This document shows positions 1 through 7,011 of a DNA stretch of 11,381 nucleotides, piece by piece. Origin of the DNA: an uncultured Lacticaseibacillus sp. (lineage in GTDB: Bacteria > Bacillota > Bacilli > Lactobacillales > Lactobacillaceae); contig CAKQZO010000046.1 of the NCBI GenBank assembly GCA_934293835.1, positions 1 to 11,381 of the forward strand, read 5' to 3'. Made by a program: the position numbers and the translations under genes. The number at the start of each line of letters is the position of its first letter. Within the stretch, counting starts at the first letter, position 1. Under the pieces are notes generated by a model, which was not told where the DNA came from, searched no databases, and worked only from the letters and a program-made list of their open reading frames with translations.

Positions 1-240
1 CTTATACACAGCAGGGATTAAAACGCGTTTCGCGTAACAGTGCGTGTTTCACAAGTTATAAACAAGTTGAAAACAGCCTGTGGAAAACTAATTAACAGCG
101 GTGTTAACTTTGGGATAACCCGTCGATAGGCTGTGCATGAGTCACTGAGACGGATGCGGGGCTTACACAACTTATACACAGATTTTTTGGATTTTCGTTG
201 TTTTTGTGGAAAAGACTTTTGGGCAAATTTTCATGGTAAT
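1..240. other. oriC: Partial oriC, dnaA-rpmH intergenic side, with DnaA boxes
   Basis: Several 9-mers match or nearly match the DnaA box TTATNCACA. TTATACACA occurs at 2-10 and 172-180 (exact matches). TTATAAACA at 56-64 has one mismatch. TGTGGAAAA at 79-87 and 205-213 is TTTTCCACA on the other strand. A weaker TGGGATAA-type site lies near 111-118. Both orientations occur. The 60 bases from 171 on are AT-rich with T runs and could be part of an unwinding region, but no clear DnaA-trio repeat is visible. The position directly upstream of rpmH is where lactobacilli and bacilli keep part of their origin, facing dnaA. dnaA would start to the left of base 1, so this is only part of the origin. The boxes are read from the sequence; origin function is inferred from synteny. 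Confidence 0.82.
92..107. repeat. TTAACA-gcgg-TGTTAA dyad inside oriC
   Basis: A perfect 6-bp inverted repeat with a 4-base spacer lies between DnaA boxes. It does not match a DnaA box. It could bind a regulator of initiation or of the dnaA or rpmH promoters, or be chance in AT-rich DNA. Confidence 0.4.
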
Positions 241-242
241 GC

Positions 243-271
243 TTGACGTGCCTAGGTGCAGTCCGTATAAT
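243..271 (+). promoter_or_regulatory. rpmH promoter
   Basis: TTGACG at 243-248 and TATAAT at 266-271 are separated by exactly 17 bases, a near-perfect sigma-A promoter. A second GATAAT lies a few bases downstream. The untranslated leader to the rpmH start is about 60 bases. The DnaA box at 205-213 sits just upstream, so DnaA binding could affect this promoter (inference). Confidence 0.85.
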
Positions 272-336
272 GGGATAATGTTTGATAAGTAAATAGAGTT
301 ACTGAAAATAGTAATCAATAAATAGGAGGTGCAACC

Positions 337-477
337 ATGACCACCAAACGGACTTTCCAACCTAAGAAACGTCATCGCGAACGCGTCCATGGCTTCATGA
401 AGCGCATGAGCACGAAGAACGGCCGTAAAGTTTTAGCTCGTCGTCGCGCTAAGGGACGTAAAGTATTATCTGCCTAA
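337..477 (+). CDS. rpmH: 50S ribosomal protein L34
   Basis: This encodes a 46-residue, very basic protein of the large ribosomal subunit that binds 23S rRNA. The near-invariant L34 core [20 protein letters not shown] is visible at residues 4-23, followed by the Arg/Lys-rich tail with the typical [19 protein letters not shown] pattern. Most bacterial L34 proteins are 44-47 residues, so this is full length. The ATG start has a strong AGGAGGTG ribosome binding site seven to eight bases upstream. It is the first gene of the conserved rpmH-rnpA-yidC-jag block beside oriC. It has its own near-consensus promoter (243-271) and an intrinsic terminator right after the stop, so most transcripts are probably monocistronic, in line with the need for far more L34 than RNase P protein. 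The gene is too short for many ORF finders, but identification is essentially certain. Confidence 0.98.
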   Translation: MTTKRTFQPKKRHRERVHGFMKRMSTKNGRKVLARRRAKGRKVLSA

Positions 478-482
478 AAACC

Positions 483-510
483 CCACTGACCGCGTCAGTG
501 GTTTTTTTTT
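483..510 (+). terminator. Intrinsic terminator after rpmH
   Basis: CCACTGAC at 483-490 pairs perfectly with GTCAGTGG at 494-501 over a 3-base loop, followed by nine T residues. It separates the highly expressed rpmH from rnpA. Confidence 0.93.
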
Positions 511-585
511 GCAAAGGTACGCGTTAAAAAGCAGCCTACATATAGGAAATGTGATGAAACAGGTGCGCCGACGCGACGCATCTTG

Positions 586-591
586 TATACT
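586..591 (+). promoter_or_regulatory. Possible -10 element for rnpA
   Basis: TATACT, preceded by TG, lies 26 bases before the rnpA start. No good -35 hexamer is found 16-18 bases upstream. A promoter is expected here because rnpA follows a strong terminator, but this assignment is weak. Confidence 0.4.
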
Positions 592-617
592 TAAGGACAG
601 ATTGTGAGGGAGAACTC

Positions 618-974
618 GTGCGTAAGTCGTATCGCATCAAAAAAGAAGCTGAATTTCAAGATGTGTTTGATCACGGGCAGTCGGTAGCCAACCGCAATTT
701 CGTGATCTACCACCTGCGTCGAGACCAACCGCATTTTCGCGTTGGCATTTCGGTCGGTAAGAAGATTGGGCACACGGCGGTGATGCGTAACCAGATCAAG
801 CGTTACATCCGCCAAAGTTTGTTAGAGCTTAAGCCGCAGATCGATCCGCAGATGGATTTTCTGGTGATCGCGCGGCGCGGTGCTAACAAACTCGACATGG
901 CAGAAACCAAGAAGAACTTGGTACATGTCTTGACCTTAGCCGAAGTCTTGAGCCCTGATGTCGACATCATCTAG
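618..974 (+). CDS. rnpA: Ribonuclease P protein component
   Basis: This encodes the 118-residue protein subunit of RNase P, which binds the catalytic RNA and the 5' leader of pre-tRNAs. The N-terminus [17 protein letters not shown] and the segment [12 protein letters not shown] (about 40-51) are family features. The RNR motif appears at residues 57-62 as RNQIKR instead of the commoner RNRIKR. The closing FLVIARRGA segment (81-89) is also typical. Length matches the usual 110-120. The start is GTG at 618, chosen because GAGGGAG lies five bases upstream and the N-terminus aligns with the family. The gene follows the rpmH terminator and lies 20 bases before yidC, so rnpA and yidC are probably co-transcribed. 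Its pairing with rpmH is conserved across bacteria. Identification is secure. Confidence 0.97.
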   Translation: MRKSYRIKKEAEFQDVFDHGQSVANRNFVIYHLRRDQPHFRVGISVGKKIGHTAVMRNQIKRYIRQSLLELKPQIDPQMDFLVIARRGANKLDMAETKKNLVHVLTLAEVLSPDVDII

Positions 975-994
975 TACACGAAAGAAGGATATAC

Positions 995-1831
995 GTGAGT
1001 AAGAAAACCGTTAAGCGGCTGGTGACCGTTCTCGGCTTGCTGTGTATGGCAGTTGTGCTGACGGCGTGCGGAACATCAACGGTGAACGCGAACAGTACTG
1101 GTTTTTGGGATCGGTACGTGATTTACAACGCCGCACAATTCATCCTCTGGCTGGCTAAATTCTTTGGTGGCAATCCTGGGGTCGGGATTATCATCTTCAC
1201 CTTGTTAGTGCGGATCATCATCTTCCCATTGAGTTACATTTCGCTGAAGAGCATGGGTAAGCAGCAGGAAATCGCGCCGCAACTCAAGGCCTTACAGAAG
1301 AAATATTCCAGTAAGGATCCGGATACACAACGCAAGCTTCAACAAGAGACGCAGAAGTTATATGCCGAAGAAGGCATCAACCCGATCATGGGGTGTCTGC
1401 CGATCGCAATTCAGATGCCGTTCCTGTTCGCCTTATACCAGGCAATCTATCGAACCGATGCGTTGAAGACTGGGCATTTCTTGTGGTTGAACTTAGCGCA
1501 GCCCGACCCGTATTGGGTAATGCCGATCCTGGCAGCAATCTTCACGTTGTTGACCAGTTTGGTATCAACGCTGGCACAACCGCAACGCAACAACATGTCT
1601 TGGGCGATGGTTGCAATCTCGCCGATTATGATCTTAGTCATGGCGTTCCAATTCCCGAGTGCGCTGGCGATCTACTGGGTCGTCACCAACGCCTTTTCAC
1701 TGGCGCAGACGTTCTTGATCCAAAATCCTTTCAAGATGCGGCGTGAACGTGAGGCAAAAGCACAGGCAGCCAAAGAACGCGAACGTGCTAAGCGTAGAGC
1801 TTATAAGCGTGCGTTGAGGAAGCGTTCGTAA
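995..1831 (+). CDS. yidC: Membrane protein insertase YidC/Oxa1 (lipoprotein form)
   Basis: This encodes a 278-residue insertase that places proteins into the cytoplasmic membrane, alone or with SecYEG. Residues 1-25 form a lipoprotein signal peptide: a basic N-terminus, a hydrophobic stretch and the lipobox LTAC with Cys25 as the lipid anchor, as in Gram-positive YidC1/SpoIIIJ. Hydrophobic segments follow near 42-57, 62-84, 132-152, 174-194 and 203-240. Arg73, in the first conserved core helix (LVRIIIFPL), matches the arginine of the hydrophilic groove. The family motif GCLPIAIQMPFLFALYQAI spans 133-151. The C-terminal 30 residues are rich in Lys and Arg, as expected for a ribosome-binding tail. 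The start is GTG at 995 with AGAAGGA upstream. It lies 20 bases after rnpA and 79 bases before jag. Many lactobacilli have a second YidC elsewhere; this is the origin-linked copy. Confidence 0.96.
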   Translation: MSKKTVKRLVTVLGLLCMAVVLTACGTSTVNANSTGFWDRYVIYNAAQFILWLAKFFGGNPGVGIIIFTLLVRIIIFPLSYISLKSMGKQQEIAPQLKALQKKYSSKDPDTQRKLQQETQKLYAEEGINPIMGCLPIAIQMPFLFALYQAIYRTDALKTGHFLWLNLAQPDPYWVMPILAAIFTLLTSLVSTLAQPQRNNMSWAMVAISPIMILVMAFQFPSALAIYWVVTNAFSLAQTFLIQNPFKMRREREAKAQAAKERERAKRRAYKRALRKRS

Positions 1832-1844
1832 GCCAGTAGGGCTG

Positions 1845-1877
1845 ACGCGCCGGTAGCTTGCTGCCGACGCGTTTTTT
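1845..1877 (+). terminator. Terminator-like hairpin between yidC and jag
   Basis: Bases 1845-1857 pair with 1860-1872 (13 positions with one C-A mismatch and one G-T wobble, tight loop) and run into six T residues at 1872-1877. Only 33 bases separate the T-run from the jag start, and no promoter is visible there. The element may therefore act as a partial terminator that lowers jag transcription relative to yidC. Confidence 0.65.
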
Positions 1878-1910
1878 GGTATGAGGCTTGAGTACGATTG
1901 GAGGAGAAGC

Positions 1911-2618
1911 ATGCCGACTTTTCAGGGAACAACGATTCAAAAGGCAATTGATCTTGGCTTGCAGACGCTGGGGGTTGCCCGCGGGGCGGTCAGCGTTGAT
2001 GTGATCCAGGAAGGTAAAAAGGGACTGTTTGGGCTCGGCAAGAAATCCGCGATCGTTAATTTGAAGTTGGCTGTGCCAGAGCCAGCACCGCAGCCAGAGT
2101 CCAAGCCGGTGGCGAAACATCATCACCGCCAGCCACAGACAGAATCGCTACATAAACGTGATGATCAAACCGCTGTGGCATTAGTGCAAAGCTATCTGGA
2201 AGACATCGTACGCGAATTGGGGATCGCGGCGACGATTGACAGCACTCGGCGCGGTGATAAAGTGTGGTTTACGATCAGCACGGATAAAGAGGCGCAGTTG
2301 ATCGGCAAGCATGGCAAGATCATCAACGCGATTCAATACCTCGCCCAGACGGAATTCAACCGCTTCGGTAAGTCTAAGTGGACGATCATGCTGAATGTCG
2401 GGGACTATCGCGAGCGGCGTGATAGTTCGGTCCGGCGACTAGCGGCCAAGACGGCGCGTGAAGTGATCGCGCGTGGGAGTGCGGTGTATCTCGATCCGAT
2501 GCCATCGTTTGAACGCAAGGCGATTCATGCTGAATTAGTCGATAATACGTATGTTGAGACACATTCTGAAGGCATCGATCCGCGGCGCTACGTCGTGATC
2601 ACGCCCAAGCGGCGCTGA
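1911..2618 (+). CDS. jag: RNA-binding protein Jag/KhpB (Jag-N, KH, R3H)
   Basis: This encodes a 235-residue cytoplasmic RNA-binding protein. In streptococci and lactobacilli its homologue KhpB works with KhpA and affects cell elongation and division. The N-terminal Jag domain (about 1-53) carries the KKGLFGLGKK motif at 36-45. A Pro/Gln/His-rich linker follows (55-82). The KH-type domain has the GKHG loop at 132-135. The R3H domain closes the protein with Arg202 and His206 (RKAIH). An in-frame ATG exists 30 bases upstream at 1881, but ATG 1911 is preferred: GGAGGAG sits six bases before it, and the family begins at the MPTFQGTT segment. The gene follows yidC as in most Firmicutes and lies 26 bases before a HAD-like gene. 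No promoter is visible directly upstream, so expression probably depends on readthrough from yidC. Confidence 0.94.
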   Translation: MPTFQGTTIQKAIDLGLQTLGVARGAVSVDVIQEGKKGLFGLGKKSAIVNLKLAVPEPAPQPESKPVAKHHHRQPQTESLHKRDDQTAVALVQSYLEDIVRELGIAATIDSTRRGDKVWFTISTDKEAQLIGKHGKIINAIQYLAQTEFNRFGKSKWTIMLNVGDYRERRDSSVRRLAAKTAREVIARGSAVYLDPMPSFERKAIHAELVDNTYVETHSEGIDPRRYVVITPKRR

Positions 2619-2644
2619 ATCCAGCACGGAAAGAGGCGGCAATT

Positions 2645-3298
2645 GTGATTTTAACATTTGACTGTTATGGTACACTGCTGAATATGGCTGGTGTTGACTC
2701 GTGCTTGGCTGACCTTGCGCGGCGCCAAGGCGTGGATCCGGTCCAGTCTGTGGCCGCGTACAGTGCTTATGAAGACCGATTGATGTATGTGGAACAAGTG
2801 ACCCCGTATACGGCGTTGATTCAAGCCAACTTAGCCTATGTCGATATGGAAATGAGAACTGGAAATGGTTTTCGCTCGGCCTATCCGCAAGTGATACAGG
2901 CGTATCAAGACCTGGTGCCATTTCCCGATGTGAACCAGGCGTTGCAACAGTTGCACGCTGCTGACCATCACCTGGTGCTCATGTCCAATTCGATGCAGTC
3001 ATTGATGGCCGCCCATTTGACACGGTTGGCACCAGTGATCGATGCGGTGATTACCACCGATGAGACGGGGTGTTACAAGCCTCAACCAGACTTTTTTGCG
3101 TATGTGGCGCAGCACCTTCCTGCAGGCGAGCATGTGCATGTTGCCCATGGGTTCTGGTGGGACATCATGCCCGCAACGCGCAGGGGCTGGCGGCGGATCT
3201 GGATCAATCGTGATCAGCTAACTGCCCCTGCTACGGTGCAGCCATTGACGACATTGCCTGATTTAAGTGCCCTAGCGGCGGAGCTTGAAAAAGGGTGA
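2645..3298 (+). CDS. HAD-superfamily hydrolase, haloacid dehalogenase type II-like
   Basis: This encodes a 217-residue HAD-superfamily enzyme. Motif I is FDCYGTLLN with nucleophile Asp6; the second position is Tyr, as in type II haloacid dehalogenases, and not the Asp of phosphatases. Motif II is LMSNSMQ with Ser114 or Ser116. Motif III is CYKPQPDFF with Lys145. Motif IV is HGFWWDIMPA with Asp173, followed by the family-like GWRRIWINR. Where L-2-haloacid dehalogenases carry a Ser-x-Asn before the motif IV Asp, this protein has His168 and Phe170, so true dehalogenase activity is doubtful. A helical cap would lie at about 15-90. The start is GTG at 2645 with AAGAGG eight bases upstream. It lies 26 bases after jag, probably in the same transcript. 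Finding such a gene between jag and mnmE is not the usual order. The substrate cannot be assigned. Confidence 0.85.
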   Translation: MILTFDCYGTLLNMAGVDSCLADLARRQGVDPVQSVAAYSAYEDRLMYVEQVTPYTALIQANLAYVDMEMRTGNGFRSAYPQVIQAYQDLVPFPDVNQALQQLHAADHHLVLMSNSMQSLMAAHLTRLAPVIDAVITTDETGCYKPQPDFFAYVAQHLPAGEHVHVAHGFWWDIMPATRRGWRRIWINRDQLTAPATVQPLTTLPDLSALAAELEKG

Positions 3299-3314
3299 CG
3301 CTGGTGACTTGGTT

Positions 3315-3343
3315 TTGACAAGGGCCGCGGAATTGGCTAGAAT
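3315..3343 (+). promoter_or_regulatory. Promoter upstream of mnmE
   Basis: TTGACA at 3315-3320 (six of six) and TAGAAT at 3338-3343 (five of six) have a 17-base spacer. Transcription would begin near 3350, giving a leader of about 109 bases before the mnmE start. The HAD gene stop lies 16 bases upstream, so mnmE-mnmG can be transcribed independently of the origin block. Confidence 0.85.
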
Positions 3344-3372
3344 GAACACAACTTAATCGTGACGAAGTAGTC

Positions 3373-3434
3373 AAAGTGCTTTGTCCATTGACGCCACCGG
3401 TAGCGGTAGGCGCGATGGACGGTGCACTTTTTTT
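3373..3434 (+). terminator. Terminator-like hairpin in the mnmE leader (attenuator or sRNA end)
   Basis: AAAGTGC (3373-3379) pairs with GCACTTT (3424-3430). GTCCAT (3383-3388) pairs with ATGGAC (3415-3420). CGCC (3392-3395) pairs with GGCG (3409-3412). These stems are separated by small internal loops, with a 13-base apical loop. The structure ends in a run of seven T residues (3428-3434). It lies between a strong promoter and the mnmE ribosome binding site, so it would cut the transcript at about 85 nt unless it is read through. An alternative stem GACGAAG (3361-3367) with CTTTGTC (3379-3385) would overlap its 5' arm. It might instead simply terminate upstream transcription. Confidence 0.75.
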
Positions 3435-3458
3435 ATTGGTTTGGAAAGGGAGATTATT

Positions 3459-4838
3459 GTGGTAACGACCATCACGGAATATGATACGATCGCAGCGATT
3501 TCGACGCCGCCTGGTGAAGGGGCGATCAGCATCGTGCGCTTGAGCGGTGAAAATGCCATCGCCACTGCACAGCGGCTATTCAAGGGCAAAGACCTAACGC
3601 AGGTCCCGACGCATACCATTAATTATGGCCACATCCTAGAGCCTGATAACGGCACCGTTGTCGATGAGGTCATGGTTAGCGTGTTGCGTGCACCGAAAAC
3701 CTATACGCGAGAAGACATGGTCGAAATTAATTGTCATGGCGGTATCGTTCCCACTAACCGGATCTTGCAACTGTTGCTGGGGTTAGGGGCGCGACTGGCT
3801 GAACCAGGTGAATTCACGAAGCGAGCCTTTTTGAATGGCCGCGTGGACCTCACACAAGCCGAGTCGGTCATGGACTTGATCCGCGCCAAAACTGATCGGG
3901 CGATGCAGGTGGCGGTTGATCAGCTCGACGGGGATCTGCGGCGGCTAATCACGAATCTGCGCCAAGAGATCCTTGATGTCTTGGCACAAGTTGAGGTCAA
4001 CATCGACTATCCAGAGTATGATACCGACCAGATGACGACGCAGATGCTTCAAGAAAAAGCACAGTTAGTGTTGGCACGCGTCGATGAGTTGTTGGTCACG
4101 GCGGGTCAAGGTAAGGTCTTGCGCGAAGGCCTCGCGACGGCGATCGTCGGCCGCCCGAATGTTGGCAAATCGAGCCTACTTAACCACATGTTGCATGAAG
4201 ATAAGGCAATCGTGACGGATGTTGCAGGCACCACCCGCGATGTCTTGGAAGAATATGTCAATGTGCGTGGGGTGCCGTTGAAGCTAGTCGACACCGCCGG
4301 CATTCGCGACACCGAAGATAAGGTGGAGAAGATCGGCGTCGAACGTTCGCGGCGGGCAATCACACAAGCCGATTTGATCCTCTTAGTGCTTGATGCGAGT
4401 CAGCCGTTAACTCCTGAAGATCGGCAACTATTAGAAGCGACCGCTAATAAACAGCGCATCGTGGTTCTGAATAAGCAAGATCTGCCTACCAAGCTTGAAC
4501 TGGGGGAGCTGGTCGCTACGACACAGCTCGTGCGGACATCGATCACGACAGGGGCCGGGGTCGATGCTTTGGATACGAAGATCGCCGACCTGTTCAATGG
4601 CGGAATCGAGAACTCGCAGGCGACCCTGATGGTCACCAATGCCCGTCAGATCGGATTATTGCGCCAGGCCAAAGCCAGCTTACAGAGTGTTCTGGCGGGA
4701 ATCGCAGCGGGGATGCCGATCGATCTGGTGCAGATCGATATGACTGCCGCGTGGGATAAGCTCGGCGAGATCACAGGCGATGCTGCCCCAGACGAGCTGA
4801 TCACGCAGCTGTTCTCACAGTTCTGCTTGGGGAAATAA
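3459..4838 (+). CDS. mnmE: tRNA uridine-5-carboxymethylaminomethyl(34) GTPase MnmE
   Basis: This encodes a 459-residue GTPase that, with MnmG, installs the cmnm5 group on the wobble uridine of certain tRNAs in the cytoplasm. The N-terminal tetrahydrofolate-binding domain (about 3-118) includes [21 protein letters not shown] helical domain surrounds the inserted G domain, whose motifs are GRPNVGKS (231-238), GTTRD (257-261), DTAG (278-281) and NKQD (338-341). The protein ends in the diagnostic CLGK with Cys456. Length matches the family (450-465). The open frame extends upstream to 3381, but that start lies inside the leader hairpin. GTG at 3459 has GGAAAGGGAG six bases upstream and gives the family N-terminus. 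It has its own promoter and a terminator-like leader, and is followed 42 bases later by mnmG, its partner. Identification is certain; the start is very likely. Confidence 0.97.
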   Translation: MVTTITEYDTIAAISTPPGEGAISIVRLSGENAIATAQRLFKGKDLTQVPTHTINYGHILEPDNGTVVDEVMVSVLRAPKTYTREDMVEINCHGGIVPTNRILQLLLGLGARLAEPGEFTKRAFLNGRVDLTQAESVMDLIRAKTDRAMQVAVDQLDGDLRRLITNLRQEILDVLAQVEVNIDYPEYDTDQMTTQMLQEKAQLVLARVDELLVTAGQGKVLREGLATAIVGRPNVGKSSLLNHMLHEDKAIVTDVAGTTRDVLEEYVNVRGVPLKLVDTAGIRDTEDKVEKIGVERSRRAITQADLILLVLDASQPLTPEDRQLLEATANKQRIVVLNKQDLPTKLELGELVATTQLVRTSITTGAGVDALDTKIADLFNGGIENSQATLMVTNARQIGLLRQAKASLQSVLAGIAAGMPIDLVQIDMTAAWDKLGEITGDAAPDELITQLFSQFCLGK

Positions 4839-4846
4839 GGCGGGAT

Positions 4847-4860
4847 ATTTCCCGGGAAAT
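4847..4860. repeat. 14-bp perfect palindrome in the mnmE-mnmG gap
   Basis: ATTTCCCGGGAAAT reads the same on both strands. It overlaps a second possible stem, CGGGA (4841-4845) with TCCCG (4850-4854), so two exclusive hairpins are possible just before the mnmG ribosome binding site. No T-run follows, so a terminator is unlikely. An mRNA-processing or translation-control element is possible but unproven. Confidence 0.5.
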
Positions 4861-4880
4861 AGACATTAAAAGGAGTTAGT

Positions 4881-6779
4881 ATGCCACAAGTTCGTGAATA
4901 TGAAGCCGCTACCTATGATGTGGTGGTTGTTGGTGCTGGCCATGCCGGCTGTGAGGCGGCGCTTGCTGCCGCCCGGATGGGAAATAAGACCCTGCTGATC
5001 ACCATTAGCTTGGAGATGTTGGCGTTCATGCCATGTAATCCGAGTGTCGGCGGTCCGGCCAAAGGCATCGTTGTGCGCGAAATCGATGCACTAGGTGGTG
5101 AGATGGGCCACAACATCGATAAGACGTACATCCAGATGCGGATGCTCAACACCGGCAAGGGGCCGGCAGTCCGCGCTTTGCGGGCGCAGGCAGACAAGGC
5201 CGCGTATCATCGTAGTATGAAGGCGACGATTGAAGCCCAGCCGAACCTTGATTTGCGCCAAGGCCTAGTTGAGCGGCTACTGGTAGAAGCTGGTACTTGC
5301 GTCGGCGTCGTTGCGGCAACTGGTGCGCGTTATCGGGCGAAAAGTGTCGTTTTGACTGCCGGTACCTCGAGTCGCGGCAAGATCATCATCGGCGAGCTAA
5401 TGTACTCTAGTGGGCCGAATAACAGCCTGCCGAGTATCAAGTTGTCAGAGAGTCTGGAAGCCAATGGGTTCAAGCTACGACGCTTCAAAACTGGGACGCC
5501 ACCGCGTGTGGTTGGCAACTCGATCGATTTCGACCAAACCGAAGAGCAACCAGGTGATAAGGTACCGAACCATTTTAGTTTTATGACCCCAGATTCGGTT
5601 TACCTCAAGGATCAGCTGTCTTGCTGGATGACCTACACGAACGGCAAGACGCACGATATTATTCGCGAGAATCTTGATCGTGCGCCGATGTTTTCCGGAG
5701 TTATCAAAGGCGTCGGGCCGCGCTATTGCCCGTCGATTGAAGACAAGGTCGTGCGCTTTGCCGATAAGCCGCGGCATCAGCTGTTCCTGGAACCAGAAGG
5801 CCGCGACACCGATGAATATTACGTTGGTGATTTTTCGACCTCGATGCCTGAAGAGGTGCAGCTTAAGATGCTGCATTCCGTGGCGGGGCTTGAACACGCC
5901 GAACTAATGCGGCCTGGCTATGCTATCGAATACGATATCATCGAGCCGTGGCAACTGACGGCGACGCTAGAAACGAAGGTCGTCGCTAACTTGTTCACTG
6001 CTGGTCAGATGAATGGGACTTCCGGTTATGAAGAAGCCGCTGGCCAAGGCCTGATCGCAGGCATCAATGCCGGGTTGCGTGCACAGGGGAAGCCAGCGTT
6101 TACGTTGCGGCGTTCTGATGCCTATATCGGAGTTATGATCGACGATTTGGTGACCAAAGGCACCAACGAACCGTACCGCTTGTTGACGAGTCGTGCGGAG
6201 TATCGTCTGATTTTGCGGCATGACAATGCCGACTTGCGGTTGACCGAGATGGGGCGGCAGCTGGGCCTGATTCCAGACGCACGGTACGCGCAGTTCACTG
6301 CTAAAAAAGCCGCGATCGAAGCTGAACGTCAACGCCTGGAGTCGACGCGTCTACGGCCTAAAGCGGTCAATCCGTGGCTAGCCGAACGGAATTTACCAGC
6401 GTTAAAAGATGGCGTGTTAGCGGCCGATTTCTTGCGCCGGCCAGAGGTTAGTTATGCTGATTTGATGCAGTTCGTTCCGGCGCCAGTAGCGGTTGAGCGG
6501 TATGTTGCCGAAGAGGTGACGGTGCAGATCAAGTATTCTGGCTACATCGATAAGGAGATGCAAAGCATCGCCAAGTTGAAGCGCCTGGAGGCCAAGAAGA
6601 TCCCTGACAGATTGGATTACGCAGCGATTAACGGCTTGGCGACAGAGGCGAAGCAGAAGCTGACCAAGATCCAACCGCAAACCCTTGCCCAAGCTAGCCG
6701 CATCTCCGGGGTCAATCCGGCCGATATCGCAATTTTATCTGTTTATATCGAACAAGGACGGTTGGCTAAGGTGCAGTAA
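4881..6779 (+). CDS. mnmG: tRNA uridine-5-carboxymethylaminomethyl(34) synthesis enzyme MnmG (GidA)
   Basis: This encodes a 632-residue FAD- and NADH-dependent partner of MnmE in wobble-uridine modification of tRNA. The N-terminal Rossmann motif [20 protein letters not shown] has GxGxxG at 18-23. The family block [20 protein letters not shown] follows (51-70). Catalytic-type Cys283 sits in the conserved [12 protein letters not shown] second FAD block [20 protein letters not shown] lies near residues 377-396, followed by the signature [20 protein letters not shown]. The C-terminal helical region binds MnmE and tRNA in the family. Length is normal (about 620-640). ATG 4881 has AAGGAG five bases upstream. 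It follows mnmE by 42 bases, surely in one operon, and is closed by a perfect palindromic hairpin at 6795-6826. Confidence 0.98.
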   Translation: MPQVREYEAATYDVVVVGAGHAGCEAALAAARMGNKTLLITISLEMLAFMPCNPSVGGPAKGIVVREIDALGGEMGHNIDKTYIQMRMLNTGKGPAVRALRAQADKAAYHRSMKATIEAQPNLDLRQGLVERLLVEAGTCVGVVAATGARYRAKSVVLTAGTSSRGKIIIGELMYSSGPNNSLPSIKLSESLEANGFKLRRFKTGTPPRVVGNSIDFDQTEEQPGDKVPNHFSFMTPDSVYLKDQLSCWMTYTNGKTHDIIRENLDRAPMFSGVIKGVGPRYCPSIEDKVVRFADKPRHQLFLEPEGRDTDEYYVGDFSTSMPEEVQLKMLHSVAGLEHAELMRPGYAIEYDIIEPWQLTATLETKVVANLFTAGQMNGTSGYEEAAGQGLIAGINAGLRAQGKPAFTLRRSDAYIGVMIDDLVTKGTNEPYRLLTSRAEYRLILRHDNADLRLTEMGRQLGLIPDARYAQFTAKKAAIEAERQRLESTRLRPKAVNPWLAERNLPALKDGVLAADFLRRPEVSYADLMQFVPAPVAVERYVAEEVTVQIKYSGYIDKEMQSIAKLKRLEAKKIPDRLDYAAINGLATEAKQKLTKIQPQTLAQASRISGVNPADIAILSVYIEQGRLAKVQ

Positions 6780-6794
6780 GCTACCGCAGAGACG

Positions 6795-6826
6795 CAAAGA
6801 CCCCACACCGCGGTGTGGGGTCTTTG
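6795..6826. terminator. Bidirectional hairpin terminator between convergent mnmG and the small-gene unit
   Basis: A perfect 32-bp palindrome centred between 6810 and 6811 has two 16-bp arms containing AAAGACCCCACACCG. Each arm ends in TCTTT, giving only a short U-tract in either direction. It lies 15 bases after the mnmG stop and 6 bases after the stop of the - strand gene, as expected for a shared terminator of convergent units. Confidence 0.88.
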
Positions 6827-6832
6827 TTGGAT

Positions 6833-7009
6833 TTAGCGCACGATCAACAGGCTGATCAAGATTCCGATCAAGACAACGCCAGTAGCGCCTTTTAGCGTGT
6901 AGGAGATACGGTTACCAGTATGCGTGCGAATTTCTAAGCCAATAAGAATGATTGTTGCCAGTAGCGCAGTAACGACCATGATCAATAACTTGATGACTAA
7001 GGCATCCAT
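6833..7009 (-). CDS. Small two-helix membrane protein, unrecognised
   Basis: This encodes a 58-residue protein with two predicted membrane segments, about residues 3-24 (LVIKLLIMVVTALLATIILI) and 42-57 (ATGVVLIGILISLLIV). They are joined by a polar loop EIRTHTGNRISYTLKG containing two Arg, one Lys and one Glu. It is too short for many ORF finders. Reality is supported by an ideal GGAGGTG ribosome binding site (7021-7015) five bases before its ATG, by its placement 2 bases after the stop of the 86-residue gene, and by the shared hairpin terminator just beyond its stop. The ribosome binding site lies inside the last codons of the upstream gene, so translation is probably coupled. I do not recognise the family. 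A membrane subunit or regulator working with the upstream protein is an inference from coupling only. Confidence 0.78.
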   Translation of the reverse strand: MDALVIKLLIMVVTALLATIILIGLEIRTHTGNRISYTLKGATGVVLIGILISLLIVR

Positions 7010-7011
7010 AG

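Noticed and set aside
1393..1746. 117-residue + strand frame inside yidC
   Set aside because: It is an alternative frame of a gene with clear YidC motifs, without a ribosome binding site.
1881..1910. Upstream ATG start for jag
   Set aside because: No ribosome binding site; the GGAGGAG lies after it and serves ATG 1911, which gives the family N-terminus.
3381..3458. Upstream ATG extension of mnmE by 26 codons
   Set aside because: The start lies inside the terminator-like hairpin and the added residues are not part of MnmE.
5475..5897. 140-residue - strand frame inside mnmG
   Set aside because: Shadow of the mnmG coding strand; no ribosome binding site, and mnmG is unbroken.
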